A DNA stretch of 34,876 bases, from positions 1 through 34,876 of the forward strand of contig JAJACV010000048.1 of NCBI GenBank assembly GCA_022601335.1, in the 5' to 3' direction. Shown in pieces: positions 8,908-16,598 of this stretch (positions within the stretch are counted from its first letter, which is position 1; each line of letters opens with the position of its first letter). The stretch comes from Chlamydiota bacterium. Its GTDB lineage: Bacteria > Chlamydiota > Chlamydiia > Chlamydiales > JAAZZY01. The notes beneath the pieces were generated by a model. That model worked only from the letters and a program-made list of their open reading frames with translations. It did not search any database and had not been told where the DNA came from. The position numbers were made by a program, and so were the translations under genes.

Positions 8908-8944
8908 ACTAGTCACATCATACCAGAGTTTTTTATATAGGTCT

Positions 8945-9547
8945 ATGCTCGCATCAATATTTAATTATAAATGGAAACTTTCATTTCTAGCGATTTGTGT
9001 ACTTTGCTTGACGCCCCTCTCTTTATTAGAGGCTTCTAGGCGTGGAGCTAGGCCTATTAAAAAAGTAGGAGATGCTATTCAAATAGCTCTTCCTGTTATG
9101 GGAGGCTCTATGACTTTGCTCTTTAGAGATTTTACAGGAACACTTCAGTTTGCGAAATCTTTCGGTACCACTTTTGGGGTTACTTGGATTTTAAAGCCGA
9201 TAATTAATGCAGACCGTCCCATGAGTCGAGAAAAACAGCGACGAGGTGACAGCTGTGGAAAAATGTCTTTTCCAAGCGGGCATACCGCTGCTGCCTTTGG
9301 AGGGGCTGCTTTTTTGCAAATGCGCTATGGATGGGGGTTTGGAGTTCCTTGTTATTTGGCTGCGGGGTATGTCGGTTTTTCTAGAATTTATGGACAAAGG
9401 CATTGGTTTCGCGATACTTTGGGGGGAGCTGCAATTGCTGTGGCAGCAAATGTTCTTTTTACCACCCGACTCTGTAAAAAAAAGGTTTACGTAGCACCTA
9501 TTATTGATGAGGATCAACGGGGGATAAGTCTTTTTTGGGAGCTATAG
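8945..9547 (+). CDS. PAP2-superfamily membrane phosphatase
   Basis: 200 residues from ATG 8945, preceded by AGG five bases upstream. An earlier in-frame ATG at 8879 would overlap the divergent glutaredoxin gene and is less likely. All three phosphatase motifs are present: K84 and R91-P (KPIINADRP), PSGH at 110-113, and SR(146-147)...H153...D157 (SRIYGQRHWFRD). The protein has an N-terminal hydrophobic segment and several membrane helices. Family members dephosphorylate undecaprenyl pyrophosphate, phosphatidate or lipid A; the substrate cannot be read from the motifs. The 3' end overlaps the convergent scpB gene by 47 bases. Confidence 0.9.
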   Translation: MLASIFNYKWKLSFLAICVLCLTPLSLLEASRRGARPIKKVGDAIQIALPVMGGSMTLLFRDFTGTLQFAKSFGTTFGVTWILKPIINADRPMSREKQRRGDSCGKMSFPSGHTAAAFGGAAFLQMRYGWGFGVPCYLAAGYVGFSRIYGQRHWFRDTLGGAAIAVAANVLFTTRLCKKKVYVAPIIDEDQRGISLFWEL

Positions 9548-10076
9548 GTGCTGCAGGTTCATCTTGAGGTAGGGGAGGCAAATCTTTTAAATTTTTGAGG
9601 CCGAAGTACTCTAAAAAAGAGATCGTTGTCTCATATAAAGAAGGCTGTCCTGGCGCATCAAGTTTGTTTTTATTTGTCACAAGATCTCTTTCTAATAGTT
9701 GAGAGAGGGGATAAGAGGAATCAACGCCTCGAATCGTTTCTATTTCAGCACGTGTTATAGGTTGTTTATAAGCAATGATAGATAGAACTTCTAAAGTCGA
9801 TGGGGACAATTTAATTTGCTTAGAAGGGTAAAGTTTTTGAATATAGGTATGAAATTCGGGTTTACTTTGCAGTGTATAACCTCCAGCTATTTCAGTGAGT
9901 TCAAAGGCTCTATCTTGATATTCTTGTCCCAACTCTTCTAAGAGCGTTTTTAACTGCTTTTTGTTCAAAGGATGTTCTTCCCCTATAAGGGATTGTAGTT
10001 TTTTTAAACTCAAGGGAGTATTAGAGGCGAAAAATAGAGATTCTAGAATTTGTTTAAGAGAGGTTGTTTTTTCCAT
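9501..10076 (-). CDS. scpB: Segregation and condensation protein B
   Basis: 191 residues with two winged-helix domains. With ScpA and SMC, ScpB forms the bacterial condensin that organises and segregates the chromosome. The N-terminal SLKQILESLFFAS and the second winged helix LEVLSIIAYKQPITRAEIE, with RGVDSSYPLSQLLERDLV, are family hallmarks. The proline-rich tail (PPLPQDEPAAPIAPKK) is a variable, probably disordered end. It starts five bases after the scpA stop, so the two are one operon. The tail overlaps the 3' end of the PAP2 gene on the other strand. Confidence 0.96.
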   Translation of the reverse strand: MEKTTSLKQILESLFFASNTPLSLKKLQSLIGEEHPLNKKQLKTLLEELGQEYQDRAFELTEIAGGYTLQSKPEFHTYIQKLYPSKQIKLSPSTLEVLSIIAYKQPITRAEIETIRGVDSSYPLSQLLERDLVTNKNKLDAPGQPSLYETTISFLEYFGLKNLKDLPPLPQDEPAAPIAPKKDLSPVDPHQ

Positions 10077-10081
10077 TTTGC

Positions 10082-10798
10082 TTACCTAATTCCTTCGATG
10101 ATAAGTTGATTTTCTTGAAGAGAGATCTTTGCAAGTCCATTTTTTAAGAGTTCAAGTAGGGCCAAAAATAGAGTAATCAGCTTAAGCTTAGGCTCATTTA
10201 AGTTGAAAACGGAGTGGAAATTCAAAGTTTCATGATCTTTGAAGGCTTGTTTCCAGTATTGAATCATGTCTTGAACCCGATAGTCTTCTTCTTCTATAGA
10301 ATCTTTGTGTTTCAGTCGGCTCTTTTCAAGAACCTTTACGAAGAGTTCTGATAATAGAGATTCCGAAGATGGTTTTTTCAATTCTGTTGAGTAGAAGGCT
10401 TCAGTTAAGCAAAAGCCTCGGTTAAATCGAGTTTTTTGTGCCTCTTCTTTGTCCCTTAATTCCTGTGCAATATTTTTGAACTTATAATAGTGAATTAACT
10501 GTTCGATAATGTCTACTCGAAGAGTGCTCTCGTCTATTTGTTCTTTTTCCTCATGCTTAGGAAGTAACATTTTGCTTTTTAAGAGCATCAGAGAAGAAAC
10601 AACCGATAAAAATTCTGCACTAAGATCTAAGTCATACTCCATCAGGGTATTCAGATATCCAAGGTACTGATCCATTACCTCACCGATAACTATTTCATAG
10701 ACATCGAGTTCCTTGTTTTCAATAAGATGGAGTAAGAGGTCAAGGGGGCCTTCAAAGGACTTTAAATTAAAATAAGGATTTGAAACACGCACGCTCAT
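10082..10798 (-). CDS. scpA: Segregation and condensation protein A
   Basis: 238 residues from the ATG at 10798. In-frame ATG 10825 and TTG 10849 are alternatives, but ScpA normally begins only a few residues before the FEGPLDLLLHLI motif, which favours 10798. ScpA is the kleisin that bridges the SMC heads. The N-terminal SMC-neck binding region FEGPLDLLLHLIENKELDVYEI, the LEYDLDL..EFLSVVSSLMLLKSKMLLP-like helix pair and the C-terminal winged helix are visible. The order scpA-scpB with a five-base gap fits the complex. No strong ribosome binding site decides the start. Confidence 0.93.
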   Translation of the reverse strand: MSVRVSNPYFNLKSFEGPLDLLLHLIENKELDVYEIVIGEVMDQYLGYLNTLMEYDLDLSAEFLSVVSSLMLLKSKMLLPKHEEKEQIDESTLRVDIIEQLIHYYKFKNIAQELRDKEEAQKTRFNRGFCLTEAFYSTELKKPSSESLLSELFVKVLEKSRLKHKDSIEEEDYRVQDMIQYWKQAFKDHETLNFHSVFNLNEPKLKLITLFLALLELLKNGLAKISLQENQLIIEGIR

Positions 10799-10966
10799 TT
10801 GGACACTTTCTTTCTTACGAAACATATATAAAAAAAGAGTTCTTTTCAAGTGTCTTAGTTTAAATGATTACAGAGTTAATTTTAAGAGGGTTGTATGAAA
10901 GTAAATAAATCACAAGAACCTGGTATTTAATAAGATGGATATTTAATTAAAGCGCAAAAAAAAAGG

Positions 10967-10995
10967 TTGTGAAAATATTTTTTCACTTTTATAGG
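10967..10995 (+). promoter_or_regulatory. Candidate promoter of tsp with a hairpin in its spacer
   Basis: TTGTGA (10967-10972), a 17-base spacer and TATAGG (10990-10995), each four of six to consensus, about 70 bases before the protease start. A perfect 7-bp inverted repeat (GTGAAAA 10969-10975, TTTTCAC 10980-10986, loop TATT) lies across the spacer. It could be an operator or simply AT-rich symmetry. Confidence 0.4.
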
Positions 10996-11063
10996 TTGGG
11001 TTGTGGGCGCAGAAAATACTTAGCCCTGATTTCAATAAGACGTAATAAATGAAGGCTCTACCT

Positions 11064-13064
11064 ATGTTGCACTCCAAATTTAAGCGATTACTTTTTCTTT
11101 TAGCTTTTTTCTTCGTAGCTACTTCCTCTACCTTGTGGTCGGTGCAAAGTACTTTGTCTAAGTCTGATGTAAAGTCAGTTATGCAAGACCTTTTGGTATA
11201 TCATGTTGAATTTAAGGAAATGAATCCGGAGCTTATTAAGCGCTCTTTCTATTTTTACATTGAGCAATTTGATATCTTAAAAGCCTTCTTAACAGAGAAA
11301 GAAGTTGCCAGTTTTCTAAATCCCTCATCTAAAATGGTCCAGGATGCCATTGATCGCTACAATAAAAATGACCTTTATTATTTTGAAGAACTTCAGTCTC
11401 TAGTTCAGAATGCAGTGATTCGCGCTCGACGAAATCGAGCTCTAATTCGTGCTGAAGTAGAAAAAAATCTAATGAGTGCTCAATCTAATGTAGGGGAATA
11501 TGAACTGACTACAAGCTATCCTAAAACAGAATCTGCTTTAGTAAGAAGACAAAAACAGCACATGGAGCGCTTTATTCACATTCAAGAAAAAGCGTCCCCT
11601 TATGGAATCAGCAAACAGGATTATAAAAGAATATTTGATTACTATGAGAGCCGTATGCAGGAATATGAAAATATGCACTTTATAGATCCAAGCGCGGGTA
11701 ATTTTCATGAAAATCTTGAACATGGCTGCTCCCTTCACACATTAAAGGCTATGGCGAGAAGTTTAGATCCCCACTCTGCCTTCTTCTCACCTGATGAAGC
11801 TCGAGGTATGCAATCTTCACTAAGTAAGAACTTTTGTGGCGTAGGGCTTGTTTTGCAAAGAGATTTTAGAGGCATTATCGTGCGGGAGGTTCTTAAAGGT
11901 GGACCTGCTGAAAGATCAGGTGGTGTAGGAACGGGTGATCAGATTATATCGATTGATAACCATGAGCTTGATTCGCTAAACTATAAAGAAGTGGTTAAAC
12001 TCTTAGAAGGAAGAGAAAATTCAGAAGTCACTTTGTTAATCAAAAAAATGAGCGAAAACAATTTAGATGAAACAGAGTATGTGACCATTCAAAGGGGAAA
12101 GGTAGGTCTTAGTCAGAAGCTAATTGATTCAAGTTATGAAAAATGTGACGGCGGAATTATTGGTAAAATAACCTTGAATTCATTTTATAATAACCAAGCG
12201 GGTGTCAGCTCAGCTAAAGATGTAAAAAAGGCCATTGAAGAATTTAAGCAGCAAGGAGAGCTCAAGGGAGTCATTCTAGACCTTAGAGAAAATACAGGTG
12301 GATTCCTAATAGAGGCTGTGGAAGTTGCAGGCCTTTTTATTACGAACGGAGTCGTCGTTGTTGCAAAATTTGCTGACGGTAAGCAGCATTACTTAAGAAA
12401 TCTGGATGGAAAAGTTTCGTTTGATGGGCCTTTAGTTTTGTTAACATCAAGGTTATCTGCGTCTTCTTCTGAGATTGTTGCAGGAACTTTGCAAGATTAC
12501 GGAAAGGCCTTAATTGTAGGAGATCCGTCGACGTTTAGAAAAGGATCCATCCAGTATCAGACACTTACTATTCCAAAAGCTAAGCATTACTTTAAAGTGA
12601 CTATTGGTCGTTACTATACTGTAAGTGGAAAGTCTACTCAACTGGAAGGGGTCAAAGCAGATGTGTTAGTTCCTTCTCACTATTATAAGGAAAAAATAGG
12701 CGAGCAATATTTAACCTATCCGATTTCTAAAGACTCTATTGAGCCTGCATTTGACGATAAGTTAGCTGATTTAGATCCCAAAGCTAAAGATATTTTTACT
12801 CGTTTTTACCTTCCAAGTCTTCAAAAACGTACTGATAAATGGAGATCTATGCTCCCTGAATTGACTAAAAACAGCGCTCGTAGAATTTCAAAAAATCCAG
12901 ATTACCAGACTTTTTTAAGACAAATTAATGGTGAGTTTAAGCCTGGAGAGACTGAGTTTGATGAGTCTAAAGTCGATCTTCAAATGGAAGAAGCTGTTCA
13001 TATCCTTAACGATATGATGCGACTTGAAAATAAGTCTGAAAAAAAACTGGCAGCTCACCGATAA
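11064..13064 (+). CDS. tsp: Tail-specific (C-terminal processing) S41 protease with PDZ domain
   Basis: 666 residues from ATG 11064, chosen because GAAGG stands eight to nine bases upstream; ATG 11049 is the alternative. A signal peptide (FKRLLFLLAFFFVATSSTLWS) sends it to the periplasm. An N-terminal helical region is followed by a PDZ domain (GVGLVLQRD to VTLLIKK) and the S41 protease core. The catalytic pair aligned with Prc is the second Ser of SASSSE (Ser467 in this numbering) and Lys493 of FRKGS. One extra residue precedes the lysine compared with my memory of E. coli Prc. A long charged C-terminal helical domain ends the protein. It matches the chlamydial Tsp (CT441-type), which degrades periplasmic or C-terminally tagged proteins; host-protein cleavage has been reported for the Chlamydia enzyme. 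Confidence 0.95.
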   Translation: MLHSKFKRLLFLLAFFFVATSSTLWSVQSTLSKSDVKSVMQDLLVYHVEFKEMNPELIKRSFYFYIEQFDILKAFLTEKEVASFLNPSSKMVQDAIDRYNKNDLYYFEELQSLVQNAVIRARRNRALIRAEVEKNLMSAQSNVGEYELTTSYPKTESALVRRQKQHMERFIHIQEKASPYGISKQDYKRIFDYYESRMQEYENMHFIDPSAGNFHENLEHGCSLHTLKAMARSLDPHSAFFSPDEARGMQSSLSKNFCGVGLVLQRDFRGIIVREVLKGGPAERSGGVGTGDQIISIDNHELDSLNYKEVVKLLEGRENSEVTLLIKKMSENNLDETEYVTIQRGKVGLSQKLIDSSYEKCDGGIIGKITLNSFYNNQAGVSSAKDVKKAIEEFKQQGELKGVILDLRENTGGFLIEAVEVAGLFITNGVVVVAKFADGKQHYLRNLDGKVSFDGPLVLLTSRLSASSSEIVAGTLQDYGKALIVGDPSTFRKGSIQYQTLTIPKAKHYFKVTIGRYYTVSGKSTQLEGVKADVLVPSHYYKEKIGEQYLTYPISKDSIEPAFDDKLADLDPKAKDIFTRFYLPSLQKRTDKWRSMLPELTKNSARRISKNPDYQTFLRQINGEFKPGETEFDESKVDLQMEEAVHILNDMMRLENKSEKKLAAHR

Positions 13065-13098
13065 TTTAACTCATTATTTAGTAAGCGTTAAAATAAGA

Positions 13099-13127
13099 TT
13101 GTTTAAAATTTTCCTAGCCTCTATAGT
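13099..13127 (+). promoter_or_regulatory. Candidate promoter of tRNA-Phe
   Basis: TTGTTT (13099-13104), a 17-base spacer and TATAGT (13122-13127, five of six). A start about seven bases downstream falls just before the mature tRNA at 13144, leaving a leader of roughly ten bases. Spacing and position are good; the -35 match is weak. Confidence 0.5.
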
Positions 13128-13143
13128 GATGGCCTGTTTTTAA

Positions 13144-13222
<79 letters not shown>

Positions 13223-13224
13223 TC

Positions 13225-13260
13225 AATATTTTTAGAAAGAGAAAGTTTTTTAAAAATATT
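13225..13260 (+). terminator. Hairpin downstream of tRNA-Phe, possible terminator
   Basis: A perfect 10-bp inverted repeat, AATATTTTTA (13225-13234) and TAAAAATATT (13251-13260), encloses a purine-rich loop that ends in TTTTT. It is the first strong stem after the tRNA and could end its transcript. The stem is almost entirely A/T, which makes it weak. The left arm and part of the loop belong to the diverged extension of the direct repeat. Confidence 0.4.
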
Positions 13261-13490
13261 ATCTACTGATAATCCTTATCCTATTGAGATAAGCCTTTAA
13301 AGCAATAGTCTTTGTAAAAAATTTTATCACAAACCCCAATATTCAAGTGGGAGATTCTACTTATAGAGTAACTACAAGATGAAAGCTCGAGTAGATGGCT
13401 TTTGCACTTCAAAGATCCCTCTTCAATCTTAGCAAAAATCTTTTACTAGAAACGTAGCTTTTCATTGGTTTCACAGTAAGGAAAAAAATG

Positions 13491-13742
13491 TTAAGCTACT
13501 TGCTCAGTAATTACAGAATAAAGAAAGCAGGGGGAGATATCTGCTCCGTTGTCCCATACAATAGTTCCAAGCTCTTTGTTTAAGCGAACTGTTGCGAGGT
13601 ATTGAGGGTCTTTAAGCTTTTTAAAGATTCCCTCGAATGGAAGAATTTTTGAAATATCAACCTCCCCTTCTACATCATTTTCAAAACGAAGAAAAAGGGT
13701 ATGACCTTTAATAAATTTCACTTCAACAATATCGTATAACAT
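13491..13742 (-). CDS. DUF2442 family protein (toxin-antitoxin-like partner)
   Basis: 83 residues from ATG 13742, chosen because GGAG lies five bases upstream; a longer frame to 13799 has no support and would run into the upstream gene. The sequence shows the DUF2442 pattern: YDIVEVKFIKGHTLFLRFENDVEGEVD near the start (core LFLRFENDVEGEVD), then LPFEGIFKKLKDPQYL and GTIVWDNGADISPCFLY. This family is regularly encoded next to DUF4160, as here with a two-base gap, and the pair is widely regarded as toxin-antitoxin-like, though I know of no firm mechanism. The pair lies inside the tRNA-Phe segment and is the only intact gene there. Confidence 0.88.
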   Translation of the reverse strand: MLYDIVEVKFIKGHTLFLRFENDVEGEVDISKILPFEGIFKKLKDPQYLATVRLNKELGTIVWDNGADISPCFLYSVITEQVA

Positions 13743-13744
13743 TT

Positions 13745-14005
13745 TTACTCCAGCGGAGGAATTTTTTTTAGTGCTGCAAACTTTTCGGCTAAAAGCCAAT
13801 CTTCCATTAGCTCATCTTGATAAAGACTTGCCCATTCAATAACTAAACCTAAAACTTTAGAAGGAAGTTTCCCATTTTGCAGTGCGAGATCTTTAATAGA
13901 AATACTTGCCTTGTACTCATTATATCTTACATGAAAATGAGGAGGGCTATGATCCTTGTAGAACATCGCAATGATTATTCATAAAAAACGACTAATTTCT
14001 GGCAT
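13745..14005 (-). pseudogene. DUF4160 gene interrupted by an in-frame stop
   Basis: Read leftward from ATG 14005, the frame gives MPEISRFL, then TGA (13981-13979), then IIIAMFYKDHSPPHFHVRY and the rest of a normal DUF4160 protein to a stop at 13745. The usual family N terminus reads MP.ISRFFGI.I.M, so the stop replaces the expected glycine codon (GGA to TGA) and the preceding F has become L. An ATG at 13966 could restart a 73-residue product lacking the first strand, but no Shine-Dalgarno precedes it. The conserved PPHFHVRY motif and the remainder look undamaged, so the lesion is recent or translation restarts. Two bases separate it from the DUF2442 gene. Confidence 0.8.
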
Positions 14006-14183
14006 AATTTGAACTTTAGTTTAACATTATAAATAGCTATTAATAAATTCTTTTTGAAGAATATTTGGGAAAAGCAGTGCCTAAATATACAAGAGTAGAA
14101 AATGTTTAATTAGCAATTTTTTTAGCTGAAAACTCTTTTACACTCGTATTACTGATGCTTTTAAAAGAAATGAAGGATTTAAG

Positions 14184-14405
14184 ATGTTCTTACCAGATAC
14201 ACAATATCCTCTTGAAAAGCTCACTAAAGCTGTGATCTTTCTAAAAAATTTTATTGCGAATCCAAATATTGAAGTAAGTGATTATACTTATTTTGATGGA
14301 AGAGCTCGTCCAGAGAGTTTTGAAACAGAGAATATTGTTTTTGCTCAATCTTGCAAATTGATTATTGGGAAATTTTGTCAAATTGCCTATGGAACTAAAT
14401 TTCTA
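14184..14405 (+). pseudogene. Xenobiotic (Vat/CatB-type) acetyltransferase, 5' fragment cut at the tRNA repeat
   Basis: AAGGA six bases before ATG 14184 starts a frame whose first 74 residues match the left-handed beta-helix acetyltransferases of the VatB/CatB group: PDTQYPLEKL, NPNIEVSDYTYFD and KLIIGKFCQIAYGTKF. The family then continues with a MNGANHRMDG-like active-site loop containing the catalytic histidine. Here the homology ends at codon CTA (14403-14405), and the next base opens the tRNA-Phe repeat. The frame runs on through tRNA sequence to a stop at 14507, giving a meaningless tail. The catalytic part is missing, so no acetyltransferase activity is expected. Confidence 0.82.
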
Positions 14406-14442
14406 TGTGTCGCTGGTTCGATTCCAGTTCTGGCCAACTTTT
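14406..14442 (+). repeat. Direct repeat, distal copy (attR-like, tRNA-Phe 3' end)
   Basis: This copy is identical over 37 bases to 13186-13222. It carries the T-arm and acceptor 3' strand of tRNA-Phe but no D-arm or anticodon, so it is not a second tRNA gene. It begins exactly where acetyltransferase homology ends, and diverged repeat homology continues to about 14458. Confidence 0.93.
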
Positions 14443-14653
14443 CAATGTCTTCGGAAAGAGGAATCCTAGGGAAGTGCTATCTCCCTGATATTCCATGGCT
14501 CCTTTAGGACTTTCTTAAAGTTTTTTGAGATTCCTCATAGATAAAAACTCTTTGATTCTTATATTATTGTCAGTCTTGAAATGATTTTGGATGTTACTTA
14601 ATTACGAGATAATCTTTTTTGGACAGAATTCTTTATAAAACAAGAGGTAGATT

Positions 14654-15094
14654 ATGAGTCACAGTGTAAGTTTCAATTTAGGATTAGTTACGGGACCTTT
14701 AACTCCCTTTGATGTAAAGAAAAGGTCTTGGTTTCAAACAGAAAATCGTCATATTGTTGCAGATGATGTGAGAGCTATTAATGCCTCTAGGGAGTTGCCT
14801 CCTAGTGATAGGCTTAAATTTGATCAAGCATTTAAAGGCTATGTGTCAGAGTTATCTTGTGCTGAATCTAACAAAGTTTTAGGTTCTCTTAAGTTTTGTA
14901 CAAAAGAACAATTGCAAAGTGACCCTTTAACACCAAAGGCTGATGCTTATATTCGGAGCCAATTTTCTAAGCTCAAGGAGCATGCTATTAGAGGGCAACT
15001 AAATAAATTCAAAAGTAGTGCTGTGATAACGACTGAACGTATGGAGTTAGAAACATTTTTAACTCTTCTTTCTGAGTCAATTAGCAAATCGTAA
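14654..15094 (+). CDS. Hypothetical protein, 146 residues
   Basis: I do not recognise this protein. It is soluble, with no signal peptide or membrane helix, and predominantly alpha-helical in appearance. It carries charged stretches and a serine-rich end (LLSESISKS). GAGG about seven bases before ATG 14654 is a good ribosome binding site, and codon use resembles the neighbouring genes, so it is likely expressed. It lies just outside the tRNA-Phe segment and converges on the nucleotide transporter gene with a 14-base overlap at the 3' ends. The serine/threonine-rich N terminus (SHSVSFNLGLVTGPLTPFD) leaves open a secreted effector, but nothing in the sequence shows it. Confidence 0.75.
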   Translation: MSHSVSFNLGLVTGPLTPFDVKKRSWFQTENRHIVADDVRAINASRELPPSDRLKFDQAFKGYVSELSCAESNKVLGSLKFCTKEQLQSDPLTPKADAYIRSQFSKLKEHAIRGQLNKFKSSAVITTERMELETFLTLLSESISKS

Positions 15095-16487
15095 CATCAT
15101 TTTTTACGGCCTTTTTAAACGATTTTCCTAAAAATACAGCTAGAAAAAACCAGAGACCCAGCAATGGGAAGCAAAGGATTCCACTCATAGTTAAGTAAGT
15201 GGATCTTCCAACGGTTGATCCGAGAGCTTTTTGAAGAGGGCTGAGCGTCATATTAAAAACGGATCCTGCTTGCTTAGAAGATCTTGAGCCAAAGGTTTCA
15301 ATCCAAGCTTGGGCCTTAAACTTCACATCGGGAGTCGTTGGAATATAAAGTTGTTTGAGAGCAGGGCCGTTGAGCGCATAGTTAATAGCTTTAGATCCAA
15401 CCATTAAGGCAAATAAGAAAGGAAGTGTGTCCACACTCATAAATCCAAAGAGTGCCAATGCAACAATAATAGGCATAGAAGCAAGTGCTATTCCAATGCC
15501 AAGAAAGCGACTAATATTACTGATTCCTAAGAGGAGGCAAAGTAGAGATACAATATTTACACTGGATCCGTAAATACTTAAGTAATTACTAAGAGCCACT
15601 CCGGTGTATATTGACCCTGCAGAAACTTTGAAGTTAAAGTCAAAAATCGTAACAACCACTTCATAGATGAAGTTTGCTCCAAAAATACTTAGAAGATATT
15701 TATTTTTTAAAAGAAGTTTTAAGCCTTCTAGAAATCCAGGTTCTTGTTTACTTTCTTCTTTCTTTTCATTTTTTCCATGAGACGTTGTAAGTAAATTCTT
15801 TGGGGTTTTTTTTAAAAAATATCTCACAAGAGGAATAATAAGTAAAATTAGAAAGCCTAAACATAGCATCGAGAGGAAATCTGTTTTGCAATGTAGACGA
15901 TGTGGAAGGCCTCCAATGCCGTAGGGGCAAATAATGCCGCCAATTTGTCCAATCGCAACAACGAGTGGAAATCCTCGTTTTGCATGCACAGCTTCAGTTG
16001 TGTCAGCCGCAAAAGCCCAAAAAAGTGCGACTACAAGAGATCCGAAACTCTCCACAAATAAGTACCAGAAATATCCTAATAATTTCAATCCGATAGAGGC
16101 TATAGTTGAGGTGCTCGCAAGCTCAAGAGCAGAGTCCTGAACAAGGCTCATAAGCAAACTAAATCCTAGAATGCTGAATCCATAAAATGTAGGAAGTATC
16201 ACAAGCATTTTCTCGCGAGAAGTTTTCTCTAAAAGCTTGGTATAAAACATAACTAAAGGAAGTAGAGCTAAAACAGAAATTGTTTTGGCAAAAGGGAGTT
16301 GAAATTTGCCAACAAGCTGAATGAAAATGGAATCTTTTAAGGGACGTAAAGTCCAATAGACGCCAATAATTAAAGCAAAAATTAAACCCATACGAAGAAA
16401 TTTTTTAAATTCCTCTCTTTCAAAATCCCCAAAGTTAAATCGACATATCCATTGAAAAAAATGCAATATACTGTTTTTTTTATTCAT
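15081..16487 (-). CDS. NTT-family nucleotide transporter (ATP/ADP translocase type)
   Basis: 468 residues from ATG 16487, fixed by AAGGAG six bases upstream; the ATG at 16505 would read through that site. This is a polytopic inner-membrane protein with roughly ten to twelve helices and the NTT signature region near helix 1 (GVYWTLRPLKDSIF) and later GSKAINYALNGPALKQLYIPT. NTT proteins let obligate intracellular bacteria and plastids exchange ATP for ADP or import NTPs and NAD. Which substrate this one takes cannot be read from the sequence. It is shorter than Chlamydia Npt1/Npt2 (about 530-540). It is divergent from a LysR gene that may control it. Confidence 0.94.
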   Translation of the reverse strand: MNKKNSILHFFQWICRFNFGDFEREEFKKFLRMGLIFALIIGVYWTLRPLKDSIFIQLVGKFQLPFAKTISVLALLPLVMFYTKLLEKTSREKMLVILPTFYGFSILGFSLLMSLVQDSALELASTSTIASIGLKLLGYFWYLFVESFGSLVVALFWAFAADTTEAVHAKRGFPLVVAIGQIGGIICPYGIGGLPHRLHCKTDFLSMLCLGFLILLIIPLVRYFLKKTPKNLLTTSHGKNEKKEESKQEPGFLEGLKLLLKNKYLLSIFGANFIYEVVVTIFDFNFKVSAGSIYTGVALSNYLSIYGSSVNIVSLLCLLLGISNISRFLGIGIALASMPIIVALALFGFMSVDTLPFLFALMVGSKAINYALNGPALKQLYIPTTPDVKFKAQAWIETFGSRSSKQAGSVFNMTLSPLQKALGSTVGRSTYLTMSGILCFPLLGLWFFLAVFLGKSFKKAVKNDVTIC

Positions 16488-16534
16488 ATAATTCTCCTTA
16501 ATCAAAGAAAACAGGATATTTTATTGGTTTTTAT

Positions 16535-16580
16535 TTGTATCGTTGATATTTTAGATATATAAAATCGAAAAAATCGATTT
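16535..16580 (+). promoter_or_regulatory. Candidate lysR promoter with palindromic operator
   Basis: TTGTAT (16535-16540), a 17-base spacer and TATAAA (16558-16563) form a promoter-like pair for the LysR gene. A perfect 10-base palindrome AAATCGATTT (16571-16580) lies at the expected transcription start, preceded by a related half-site AAAATCGAAA (16561-16570). Its location between the transporter and lysR suggests an operator for autoregulation or joint control. Confidence 0.4.
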
Positions 16581-16598
16581 AAAATAAAAGAGGTGTTT

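Noticed and set aside
9191..9494. Alternative frames inside the PAP2 gene
   Set aside because: The PAP2 frame carries all three catalytic motifs in order; the others carry none.
13275..13293. CTTATC/GATAAG stem in the non-coding part of the tRNA-Phe segment
   Set aside because: Short stem with a seven-base loop, no position relative to a gene that gives it meaning.
13979..13981. TGA in the DUF4160 frame read as selenocysteine
   Set aside because: The family has glycine here, there is no reason for selenium chemistry, and I see no SECIS-like stem directly after it.
14406..14442. A second tRNA gene
   Set aside because: Only the T-arm and acceptor 3' strand are present; the 5' half is acetyltransferase coding sequence, so no cloverleaf can form.
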